A DNA stretch of 64,000 bases from Paragyromitra xinjiangensis (Eukaryota > Ascomycota > Pezizomycetes > Pezizales > Discinaceae). Below, one piece after another: positions 45,178 through 54,409 of the stretch. Position numbers and translations under genes: made by a program. How positions within the stretch are numbered: the stretch's first letter is position 1; each line of letters begins with the position of its first letter. The stretch lies in the NCBI GenBank assembly GCA_038503065.1, contig JBCAMK010000014.1:992001-1056000 (forward strand). The letters run 5' to 3'. The notes below the pieces were generated by a model. That model did not search any database, was not told where the DNA came from, and worked only from the letters and a program-made list of their open reading frames with translations.

Positions 45178-45618
45178 TTTCACGGATGAAATAAGGTCGG
45201 GGGATTAGGATGGGCATGTGATTGAGGTTTGGTTGCGATCGAGGCAGTGCATGGTTTCGTTTTCTTTCTTTAGGTTTCGGTAGTACCCGATAAAAGGGAT
45301 GTGGTATGACTTAGTCATAGAAAGGAAAATGGGGTATATAAGCGAGGGGTTTTCGTCGTTTTGTTCTTTCTTTTCCTCCTTTCGTTAAGCAACGTTTCTT
45401 ACTTTACTTCTACCATACTGTTAAAGAAATATCATCTCTGTTTCTACCTCAGAAACATCGCCATCGCTGTCGCTGTCACCCCCCAGAATCACCTCGATTC
45501 TTACCCTACGTGAGGCCTGTGGAAAACATCGTATTACCATTGTAGCGAAGTCTCTTTCAAGTAGCACTGCTCACCTTTGGGGATACCAAAGGGCTTGACA
45601 AAACTTCGCCCCCTGAGA
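45178..45618 (+). repeat. 5' LTR of the gypsy element
   Basis: 441 bp. It contains a TATA-like box TATATAAG at 45335-45342 that probably drives transcription. The motif AAGCAACGT at 45387-45395 is complementary to the sequence just downstream of the LTR. Boundaries are set by comparison with the 3' LTR and by the CCAAA target duplication. Confidence 0.9.
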
Positions 45619-45840
45619 TTACGTTGCTTCCTCATCCACACCCCTCACCATAAGAACACACGCTTTATGGGCATCGCGTCGCGGATTTACCAATCCATCC
45701 TTCACCTTTTCCCTTGCACAACTGCGCGAAGAACCCCTGAATCAACGCTAGTTGTACCCGACTGGTTGGACCACGAATACCTAAGGACCAACTCGACACA
45801 TTCCACCATTTCCAAAATCACCTGAGAAAACATCTCCACC
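45619..45840 (+). promoter_or_regulatory. Gypsy leader with putative self-priming primer-binding site
   Basis: Just 2 nt after the LTR, ACGTTGCTT (45621-45629) replaces the usual TGG-starting tRNA primer-binding site. Its reverse complement AAGCAACGT occurs in the LTR at 45387-45395, near where the transcript should begin. This matches the known self-priming arrangement of Tf1/sushi-type chromoviruses, but the match here is only 9 nt. Confidence 0.55.
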
Positions 45841-47127
45841 ATGTCGGCTGTACCTAACCCCGCGCCCTCCGATGCCCAAACATCTGCAACGTGGGATTTC
45901 CCAACCCAAGAACGTTTCACTGAACTGGCTGGCACGGATATCGCTAGACTTTACCAAGATACCCGCGCCTACATCCATAGGCTTGAATTACAAATCGAAG
46001 CAAGCGATGAAGCCCGTGAAAACGCCGAACAAACTCTGGGCACGACCCAAATACAGCTCACCAACGCCAATGCAACCCTCCAACAAGCCAACCAAACCAC
46101 CGACCGTTTACGAAGGGAAAGGGATCAAGCTCGCTTGGGAGCACAACGAGAATCACGTCCTCACTCCCCAGCACCACCTCCACCCCCCCCATTGGTAAGT
46201 CAACACCGGTCAGAAAAAATGCCCGACCCAGAGAAGTTCGATGGGTCTCGCGATAAACTCCCCGGCTTTGTTCTCCAGCTCCGCTCCAAGCTATCAGTCA
46301 ACAACGACCGCTTCACCAACGAGAATAATAAAATTCTCTATACCATCAATCGGTTGGAGGGGGCCGCTCTTGAACAAGTCCGTCACACTGTCCTCCCTAA
46401 TGGGACAACCACTTGGACCAACGCCGCCGAACTCATTACTGCCCTGGAAACTGCCTTTGGCGACCCCGACCCAACCGGAACAGCGAGGAGGGAACTCCAC
46501 CAACTGAAACAAGGAAAGAGGGAGTTCTCCGCCTACTTGGCAGATTTCCAACGTATCATGGGTCGCCTTCAGTATGGGGAAACCGCAAAAATGGATGCCT
46601 TGGAATATGGGATTTCGGAGGAACTGAAGGAAGCAATGGTTGTTATAGTAGATCCTCCTACCACCTTCAACACCTTCACTTCGCTCCTCCTTCGGCTAGA
46701 TAATCGTATCAGGGCCCGCAAGGAGGAGAAGAAAAACACCAACCGAAACAACATGGGACAATTTGTCGCCCCCGCTCCTGCCTCTTTTGCCCCCCATCCT
46801 TCCCACACCCCGGGAGGGCTGGCCCCCATGGACCTTTCCTTTGGAAGAACCAGCAATATGGATCGCCCCGCACCGGATCAACGGTTCACCATGATTAACG
46901 GACGAAAAAAGCTTTTGGATCTCGAGAAACAGTGGCGTCGGTCCACTGGCAAATGTATGTTCTGCGCAGGAGAAAACCACTCCTACGCCAACTGCCCCTC
47001 CGCGCCAAAGAAACCGGCAATGAGGGGAGCTTTGGTCAACACTGCCCCTGCTGCTTCTTCTTCCGGGTCCATCAACCCATTACCTTCTTTCACGGCTGCG
47101 GATGTCTCCCAATCTTTAAACTTTTAA
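45841..47127 (+). CDS. Gag of the gypsy element (428 aa)
   Basis: Structural capsid/nucleocapsid polyprotein. The N-terminal third is a long acidic-basic helix likely to be a coiled coil (HRLELQIEASDEARENAEQT, NATLQQANQTTDRLRRERDQ). A Pro run follows, then the capsid domain (MPDPEKFDGSRDKLPGFVLQ, FGDPDPTGTARRELHQLKQG, EFSAYLADFQRIMGRLQYGE). One CCHC knuckle, CMFCAGENHSYANC, lies near the C-terminus. The frame is intact. Pol lies in the -1 frame; the overlap contains a frameshift signal one codon before the stop. The start ATG follows CATCTCCACC in a good context. Confidence 0.92.
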   Translation: MSAVPNPAPSDAQTSATWDFPTQERFTELAGTDIARLYQDTRAYIHRLELQIEASDEARENAEQTLGTTQIQLTNANATLQQANQTTDRLRRERDQARLGAQRESRPHSPAPPPPPPLVSQHRSEKMPDPEKFDGSRDKLPGFVLQLRSKLSVNNDRFTNENNKILYTINRLEGAALEQVRHTVLPNGTTTWTNAAELITALETAFGDPDPTGTARRELHQLKQGKREFSAYLADFQRIMGRLQYGETAKMDALEYGISEELKEAMVVIVDPPTTFNTFTSLLLRLDNRIRARKEEKKNTNRNNMGQFVAPAPASFAPHPSHTPGGLAPMDLSFGRTSNMDRPAPDQRFTMINGRKKLLDLEKQWRRSTGKCMFCAGENHSYANCPSAPKKPAMRGALVNTAPAASSSGSINPLPSFTAADVSQSLNF

Positions 47128-47160
47128 AACCAGAGTCGCTTCGTGACCCTGCTCTGGTTT
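47115..47160 (+). promoter_or_regulatory. Programmed -1 frameshift signal, gag to pol
   Basis: The heptamer T TTA AAC (47115-47121) lies in the correct gag phase, one codon before the TAA at 47125-47127. After a 5-nt spacer, AAACCAGAG (47127-47135) can pair perfectly with CTCTGGTTT (47152-47160), enclosing a 16-nt loop that itself holds GTC/GAC complementarity. Slippage puts ribosomes directly into the pol frame (FKLLKPESLRDPALV). Confidence 0.85.
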
Positions 47161-50100
47161 CTTCTCTCTCTTCTCCTTTGTCAGCATTTTTTATTTCGGG
47201 TTTTTCAGTATCTGATGTGTGCGTGGAGGATCAATTGGATGGGGATCATTTTGTTATTTCATGTAGCCTTTCGAGTAACAATAAAACCATACAAACTCAC
47301 GCACTATTGGACACTGGAGCCTCAGGATTTGCATTCATGGATGAAGAATTTGCGCGTCACCATAATTTTCCTCTTATTTCTCTTAAAAACCCCCGTCAAC
47401 TAGAAGTCATCGATGGAAGATCCATTTCCTCAGGTGCCATCACCCACCTTGTACATTGCAGGATGGATATTCAGGACCACCAAGAAAAAGCCCCCTTCTT
47501 TGTGACACAACTCGGTCACTACCCGCTGGTCCTGGGAATCCCTTGGATGAAGCATCATGATATTTCCTTGCAATTTGCGGCCAACAAAATAACCTTTGGA
47601 TCCAGCCGCTGCCGTACCCATTGCAACCCCACTGCACCCCCTGTCATCGCTCATGGCATCCAACTTCCAGAAAAACTCAGGGTTCATTTCATTGGAGCTG
47701 CCGCTTTTAGCCGGCTAGCTAAGAAACGGACTTCCCAAATTTATGCCATTTCTTTGGACGAAATCAACAAGATCCTCGATAAGAAAAATACCAAGGAGGA
47801 ATGGAAAAAACGAATCCCCCTGGAATATCACGAGTTCTTGGACATGTTTGATGAAACCAAAGCCAATGGACTCCCCCCACGCCGCCCCTACGATCACAAG
47901 ATACCACTTCTCAATGGAAAGGAACCCCCCTTCGGACCATTATATGGTATGTCCCGAGAGGAACTTCGAGTATTAAAAGAATATATAGAAGACAACCTCG
48001 GAAAAGGGTTCATCCAAGCCAGCTCATCACCAGCTGGGTCCCCGGTCCTCTTCGTGAAAAAGGCTGATGGATCTCTCCGTCTGTGCGTTGATTACCGCGG
48101 ATTAAATAACATCACCATCAAAGACCGATATACTTCTCCCCTCATCCGAGAAACCCTAGACCGCTTGGCTAAGGCAAAATGGTACACCAAGCTGGATCTC
48201 CGCATGGGGTATAATCAAATACGGATGGCAGAGGGAGAAGAATGGAAAACAGCATTCCGCACCCGTTACGGCCTCTACGAATACAAGGTCATGCCCTTTG
48301 GACTCACCAACGCACCTGGCACCTTCCAACGTTTTGTTAATGATTGTCTTACCGAATACCTGGACATCTTTTGTACTGCCTATCTTGATGACATCTTGAT
48401 ATACAGCGACAATTTGGAAGAACACAAGGAACATGTTCGTAAGGTCCTCCAGGCCCTAAAACAACAAGGGATCCTCCTTAAACCTGAAAAATGCGAATTC
48501 CATACCCAATCAACAAAGTACTTGGGATTAATTCTCTCACCAGACGGTATCAGCATGGATGAGGAGAAATTGAAAGCGGTACGCGAATGGGGAATTCCAA
48601 AATCAGTCAAAGACGTTCAAGCTTTCTTAGGGTTTGCGAATTTCTACCGACGGTTCATATTCGGGTTTTCACGACTTTGTCACCCCTCACAGCGTTAACA
48701 AAAAAGGATACACCTTTTGAATGGTCTTCAAAAGCACAGCAGGCATTCGATGACTTGAAACTTGCCTTCACCACCGCTCCAATCCTGATGCACTTTGACT
48801 CCGATAAGAAAATCTTCGTGGAAACAGATGCCTCCGATTATGTGTCTGCCGGCGTTCTCTCTCAGTATGATGACAACGGAGTATTACACCCAGTGGCCTT
48901 CTTTTCAAAAAAACACTCTCCAGCAGAGTGCAATTACGAAATCTACGATAAGGAATTGCTTGCCATCATTCGCACTTTTGAAGAATGGAGACCGGAACTG
49001 GAAGGAGCGGCGCACCCCATTTCGGTTATTTCGGACCATAAAAACTTGGAATATTTTATGACCACCAAACAATTGAACCGTCAACAAGCCAGATGGGCTG
49101 AGTACCTTTCACGCTTTAATTTTGTCATTACTTATCGCCCGGGAAAACAAGGAGGAAAACCGGACGCATTAACCAGGAGATCAGGAGATCTCCCTGAAGA
49201 AGGGGATGAAAGACTCACACACCAGAGTCAAGTGGTATTAAAGAAAGAAAATTTGGATCCTAAGCTAAGTTTGTTGACGGGTTCTTTATCAAACGAACCC
49301 GCTGAATTGGACGCCACCTTACTTTCATTATTTAGAGAAGGATATAAAGCTGACCCATTCCCGGAAAAGATCCTTACAGCACTGGAAAAGGGAGATAGAC
49401 AATCGAAAGAAATTTCCCTGGCAGAATGCACCAACAGCAATGGGTTCCTCAAGTACCGTCAAGGCTTCTTCGTTCCCGACTTTGATTCACTTCGTCTCGA
49501 AATCCTGCAACAATACCACAATGCACCAGCAGCAGGACATCCAGGACGAGAAAAAACCTTCGAATTGGTATCTAGGGATTTCTATTGGCCAAAGATGAGG
49601 GAGTATATTGGCCGATACATTAGGAACTGCCATGTCTGTCAAGGAGCAAAGCCAACAACGCAAGGCACGCAAGGAGTCCTACGCCCCCTACCTATTCCAA
49701 ATAGACCCTGGGAGGAATTATCAATGGATTTTGTGACTGGGTTACCAGAATCGGAGGGCTTTGATGCAATAATGGTGATTGTTGACCGACTGTCGAAAAT
49801 GAGGCATTTGATTCCTTGTAACACTACCGTGAACGCTAGACAGGTGGCCGACCTATATCTTCAGAATGTTTGGAAAATCCACGGCCTACCATCTTATATA
49901 ACCTCCGACCGTGGTACACAGTTCACTGCCAAGTTCTGGAAAGAGCTGTGCCAACGTCTACAGATTAACGCCAGGATGTCGACCTCCTTCCACCCAGAAA
50001 CAGATGGGCAAACCGAAAGACTAAACGCGGTAATGGAACAGTACCTCCGATGCTACGTGTCCTACCAACAAGAAGACTGGGCCAAGTGGTTACCAATCGC

Positions 50101-50848
50101 GGAGTTCGCCGCAAATAATCAAGAATCGGCAAGTACGAGGATTACACCTTTCTTTGCTAATTATGGCTACCACCCCCGCTTTAACAACTTGATAAGACCA
50201 ACCTCCCGTGATCCACAAGCCCTCGATGCCAAAGACTTCGCCCAACGCATGGAAGAACTTCAGGACTTCCTCCGAACACAGATTCGGACAGCTCAGGATG
50301 TTTATGAAACTAGCACCAACAGGCACCGAATCCCGGCCCCTGCTTATCATGTTGGGGATCAGGTCTTTGTGTCTACCAAGAATATACGCACTTCACGGAT
50401 TTCAAGGAAATTGGATTGGAAATGGATGGGCCCGTACCCTGTCAAACGAATCGTGTCACCCTATGCCTATGAGATTGACCTCCCTGCATCAGTCAAATAC
50501 CACCCCGTCTTTCATGTTTCCCTTATGAAGCCAACCGCTATGGACCCTTTACCAGGACAGATTCTTCTTCCACCCCCCCCGATCCAAGTCAACGACCATG
50601 AGGAGTTTTATATCGACAAGGTTCTCGATTCCTGGTTACAGCACGGAAAACTGGAGTACTTGGTGAAATGGACTGGTTACGCCCTACCTACGTGGGAGTC
50701 AGCGAAAGACCATCAAGAGACACAGGCGGTAGAGGTGATCCATCAACGATATCCTGGTAAACCTAATGATGTGTTGCCTCGGGTTCGCAGGAGCTCACGC
50801 TTGAGAGGAGGGGCTACTTTCACGGATGAAATAAGGTCAGGGGATTAG
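47115..50848 (+). pseudogene. Pol of the gypsy element (PR-RT-RNase H-IN-chromodomain), one frameshift
   Basis: Entered by -1 frameshift from gag. Aspartic protease has ALLDTGASGFAFMD (D at about 47310). RT follows, with PLYGMSREELRVLKEYIE, LRLCVDYRGLNNITIKDRYT and the catalytic YLDDILIYS (48381 on). A one-base deficit near 48671-48681 breaks the frame between RT and RNase H. RNase H then reads FVETDASDYVSAGVLSQYDD. Integrase has the HHCC zinc module (HPGREKTFELVSRDFYWPKM, NCHVCQG) and the DDE core (MDFVTGLPES, TSDRGTQF, DGQTERLN). The C-terminal chromodomain is YIDKVLDSWLQHGKLEYLVK, WTGYALPTWESA. The stop lies 29-31 nt inside the 3' LTR. Apart from the frameshift, catalytic residues look intact. 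Confidence 0.9.
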
Positions 50849-52081
50849 GATGGGCATGTGATTGAGGTTTGGTTGCGATCGAGGCAGTGCATGGTTTCGT
50901 TTTCTTTCTTTAGGTTTCGGTAGTACCCGATAAAAGGGATGTGGTATGACTTAGTCATAGAAAGGAAAATGGGGTATCCCTTCGTCTGTAAGAAATTTGG
51001 AACGTTACCGACCTCAATTTTGCCCCCATTTCAACCACCTAATATCGAATAGAAATTCCATAACCAGACAAAAATTATAGAAAGTTTAATAAAAGATAAT
51101 TGCAGTCACTTTATAGTTTTAGAGACTCAAATTCATTCAAAAAATCGAAATCAAGATTTACAGTTGTAGTATAACTATTTTTATCCTCTCCATTTCTATT
51201 AAAATTAATTGCACAGTAGTTGAGCATTTTTAGTAAACCATAATCCTATAAAATATCTGCTACAAGTCCCACTAGCTGCCACACTTTTGACGTTTCCAGA
51301 ATGTGATTGTTGTCTAGAGATAGAATAATAAGTGTTGGTTTTGTGTGAATTTTAGTGGTTGGTGTCAGGGTCCCCACCAAAAACTGGCCCAAACCCAGCA
51401 CAATCCAGCATTTTTACCCTATTACCAACGCATCTAGAAAAACATAGGGTGGACCAAAAATTCCGCCCCCAAAAATGCGAAAATACACTATCACAAAGAT
51501 TAAATCTATTTTAACTTATTATCCCACAGATAAACAAGGGGCATATAATTTTGGCAAATCCCTGAGAGGTAGATTTGTATGGGAAATATATGACATGTGC
51601 CCAACAGGCTTGTGAGGGATAAACAGCCTGTAAATCTAAAATTTATGTACTTTTGAATAATAGAGCATATTCTCTACCATATCAACCTTTGACATGGGGG
51701 GGGTAAGGCTGTTGGTTGTTGAGTTGTTGGTAAATGAAAAGATGGTGTCAAAATTGGGGACGGTAACGTCCCCAAATTCGAGTTTTACAGACGAAGGGAT
51801 ATAAGCGAGGGGTTTTCGTCGTTTTGTTCTTTCTTTTCCTCCTTTCGTTAAGCAACGTTTCTTACTTTACTTCTACTATACTGTTAAAGAAATATCATCT
51901 CTGTTTCTACCTCAGAAACATCGCCATCGCTGTTGCTGTCACCCCCCAGAATCACCTCGATTCTTACCCTACGTGAGGCCTGTGGAAAACATCGTATTAC
52001 CATTGTAGCGAAGTCTCTTTCAAGTAGCACTGCTCACCTTTGGGGATACCAAAGGGCTTGACAAAACTTCGCCCCCTGAGA
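50818..52081 (+). repeat. 3' LTR of the gypsy element, interrupted by a TIR element
   Basis: Preceded by the purine tract GAGAGGAGGGG (polypurine tract candidate, 50803-50813). The first part ends at 50977 and the LTR resumes at 51799. Removing the insertion and one AT gives exactly 441 bp, equal to the 5' LTR. The end matches CCCCCTGAGA. Confidence 0.9.
50978..51798. mobile_element. 821-bp TIR element inserted at the LTR TATA box
   Basis: Ends are CCCTTCGTCTGTAA and its inverse TTACAGACGAAGGG. Imperfect inverted similarity continues about 50 bp (AATTTGG, ACGTTACCG, CAATTTTG blocks). Comparison with the intact 5' LTR shows an AT duplication as the only added target sequence. The interior is AT-rich with no sizeable ORF, so the element is non-autonomous. 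Superfamily is uncertain; a TA-targeting Tc1/mariner type is possible if the LTR had a different TA repeat number. Confidence 0.85.
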
Positions 52082-52165
52082 CCAAAGCTGGCCTCCTCCT
52101 CCCCACCCCCTGCGGACATATGTGTACTACCTTAGGCTGGCTTCGATTACAACCCAAAATCCTCC

Positions 52166-54409
52166 ACCGACAACAACAACCACGAAACGACTTTTTGGTC
52201 ATAACTGCACCAGTTTTACTCCGATTAACGAGATTTTTGGTTATTCGGACTCGCCTCACTGCCTCCGTTCGATCCTGCTATTGTACGTCGAGGTTGCTCT
52301 CGATTTGCAAAAGTTGTTGTCGAATTCGCTATTTTACCCCTCTTTTCCCCCCTACACCTCAAATCTTGAGATCTTGCAAGACCTCATAACTCCACGAGTT
52401 TTCGTCCGATTAGCTCGACCCCGGGCTTTTTGGACTCCCCACACCGAGCCCGTTCGATCGCCCTCTCGTTTGTCCGGATCGGAGCAGTTTTGCAGAAGTT
52501 GTTGACACTTCCTGCTCCCACCCTCCCCCACCTGCCAGGGACCCCCCCAGGGACCCACAGCAACCCCCCCATACACCCCACCTCCTCCTGTCGGTTCAGG
52601 ACCCCTCCATGTCTTCCTCCTCGTCCAGGGGAAGAGGGAGAGGCAGAGGCTATCAGTCTCCCTCTCCTGGCGGAATTTCGCCCTTTACCACCCCCACAAC
52701 ACCCACAGCACCTACAACACCCCCCAATTCGCGACTTTCTGCCCTCCACCATGGAGACCCAGAGCAGACTCCCACCCAGACTCTCCCACTGCGTCCTGCT
52801 GTTGCTCTCCAGGACTTTGAATCCCTCCCACTCCCCCCAGACTCTCAGGATCATGAGATGACTGAATCTGAGAGTGAAACAGAGGAGGAATTCACCCCCC
52901 CCCATCCTCAACACCACCCCCAAGATTGCAGATGCCGTTGTCCAACTTGCTGCAACTCTCCACGAATACCGGGCCTGCATCAAGCAGATGCTCAAAACCA
53001 TCCGCAGGCTTGAAAAAGCAGCCAGGACTCCTCCACCTCCTCCAGTCTTCCACAACGACCCTGCTCTTGTGGAAAAGATTGCAATCCTCACTGCCAAAGT
53101 AGCAGACCTGGAGCAGAAACGCGCCCTGACAACCATCTTGGCTTCTGCCTCTGCCCCAGGCCCCTCCTCACTCCCCCTACCTCCAGCAGCTGCCCCAGCA
53201 CCAGCACAACACTCTTGGGCTCAGGTTGCCTCTAAAAAGGCCTCCAGACCCGCCCCTAAGGCCTCCAAGGCCTCCAAACAACCCACAACTCCCCCCAAAT
53301 GAGACCGCACACTCATCATCACCAGGAATGGTCAACCCATTCCTGAGGATGTAACCCCACTCACCATTCGCAACGCAGTCAATGCGGCCCTAGAAAGCCC
53401 TTTGATTGCTGAGGTGCGATTTACACCTGCCCACCATGTGCAGCTCATTGCTGTCACCACCACCTCCTCCGACGCACTCCTCAAGCAGAGACAAAAATTT
53501 GAGGAGATTGTTAGATCCACCATCCCTAACGCCACCAGCTTGGAGAAAGAGGTCACTCTCTTTCAAGTTGTTCTTCATAACGTCCCCACCTCCATTCCCT
53601 CTGGCGAAGAGGGTTTCCAACAAATCAGGTCAGAGGTTGAACAGTTCAACCCTGGCACTACCCTCATGCGCGACCCTCACTGGCTCACCAGACCAGAGCA
53701 GAGAGAGGGCAAGCAGGCTTCCTCCATGGTTTTGACTATCCAAGGGAAACAACCTGCCACCACTGCCCTTCAGAGAGGCCTCTCCCTTTTTGGACGCCGC
53801 CTCAAGGTCTCCAAATACCTTCGCTTTGGACAAGACACCCAATGCACCCACTGCCTTGCCTTTGGGCACCACCAACAACGCTGTACCAGCAAGACCCCTA
53901 CTTGTACCATCTGTGCTGGACCTCATACTGCGTCAACTCATACTTGTGCCAAATCCTCTTGCTCAGTCAAAGGATCTCCTTGCCTTCACACCACCATTCG
54001 CTGCGCCAACTGTGGCGAACCACATAGAGGCAACTCCCCAGGATGCCCCAAACTTACTGCTGCCAGACTTGCTGCTAGCAAACGACAGAACCGCATGCAA
54101 CTATAAGTCTCTCCTATACCCTTACGATTTCGTTTGTCCTTTTTGGTTTTTGGATTGGAAGTGGGCTGTGCTATAGGCACAAAGCAAGCGATGGTGAATG
54201 AACAATGCCCAGGGTAGTTTTGACCTGTGGGAGAGGTCACTAGATCGAGGTATTAACTACTAAACTGACGATGAGCCGCAAAGGGCTGGGTTGGAAACGT
54301 GTGAAGGATTTTGGTTTTTGTTTTTGTTTTGTTTTGTTTTGTTGGGTTTCTTTGATTATTCGCCTTATCCTATAAGGATGCATGCGTGTATGAGCTATAA
54401 ATAAATAAT
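52166..54409 (+). mobile_element. ORF1-only LINE derivative Am4 (2,244 bp, near full length)
   Basis: Inserted in B3 ORF2 with a 14-bp duplication ACCCAAAATCCTCC (52152-52165 and 54410-54423). The 5' end ACCGACAACAACAACCACGA defines the family start well and matches Am3 inside its first 30 bp. ORF1 is broken. The 3' UTR hairpins are GTGC-TATAG-GCAC (54168-54180) and ATCCT-ATA-AGGAT (54367-54379). The second has a C-G to A-T type compensatory change relative to the other copies. The tail is short: AAATAAATAA. Confidence 0.92.
52609..54106 (+). pseudogene. ORF1 of Am4, frameshifted and with a stop
   Basis: Starts [20 protein letters not shown]. The frame is lost in a C run near 52895-52905 (CACCCCCCCC) and continues in the next frame (DAVVQLAATLHEYRACIKQM). 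A TGA at about 53300 (CCCAAATGAGAC, where Am3 has CCCAAGCGCGAC) then interrupts the protein. The remaining C-terminus (core and knuckles CTHCLAFGHHQQRC, CTICAGPHTASTHTC, CANCGEPHRGNSPGC) is open to the TAA at 54104-54106. It is closer to Am3 than to Am2. Confidence 0.85.

Larger units (their letters stand above)
45178..52081 (+). mobile_element. Ty3/gypsy chromovirus (6.1 kb without its nested insertion)
   Basis: LTR retrotransposon inserted in B3 ORF2 with a 5-bp duplication CCAAA (45173-45177 and 52082-52086). LTRs are 441 bp (45178-45618; 50818-52081 once the 821-bp insertion is removed). They begin TTTCA, end TGAGA, and differ at three positions that I can see, all transitions, so the insertion is recent. 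gag is 45841-47127, pol in the -1 frame to 50848. The pol product ends with a chromodomain, placing it among chromoviruses. A one-base frameshift in pol and the insertion in the 3' LTR suggest that this copy is defective. Confidence 0.95.

Noticed and set aside
46932..47114. Reading pol from 46932 as an independent start
   Set aside because: The segment is an out-of-frame read of gag (the knuckle region). The in-phase slippery site at 47115 explains pol expression better.
48671..48681. A second programmed frameshift in gypsy pol
   Set aside because: There is no slippery heptamer or downstream structure, and the position between RT and RNase H is not a known recoding site. An ordinary one-base deletion is more likely.
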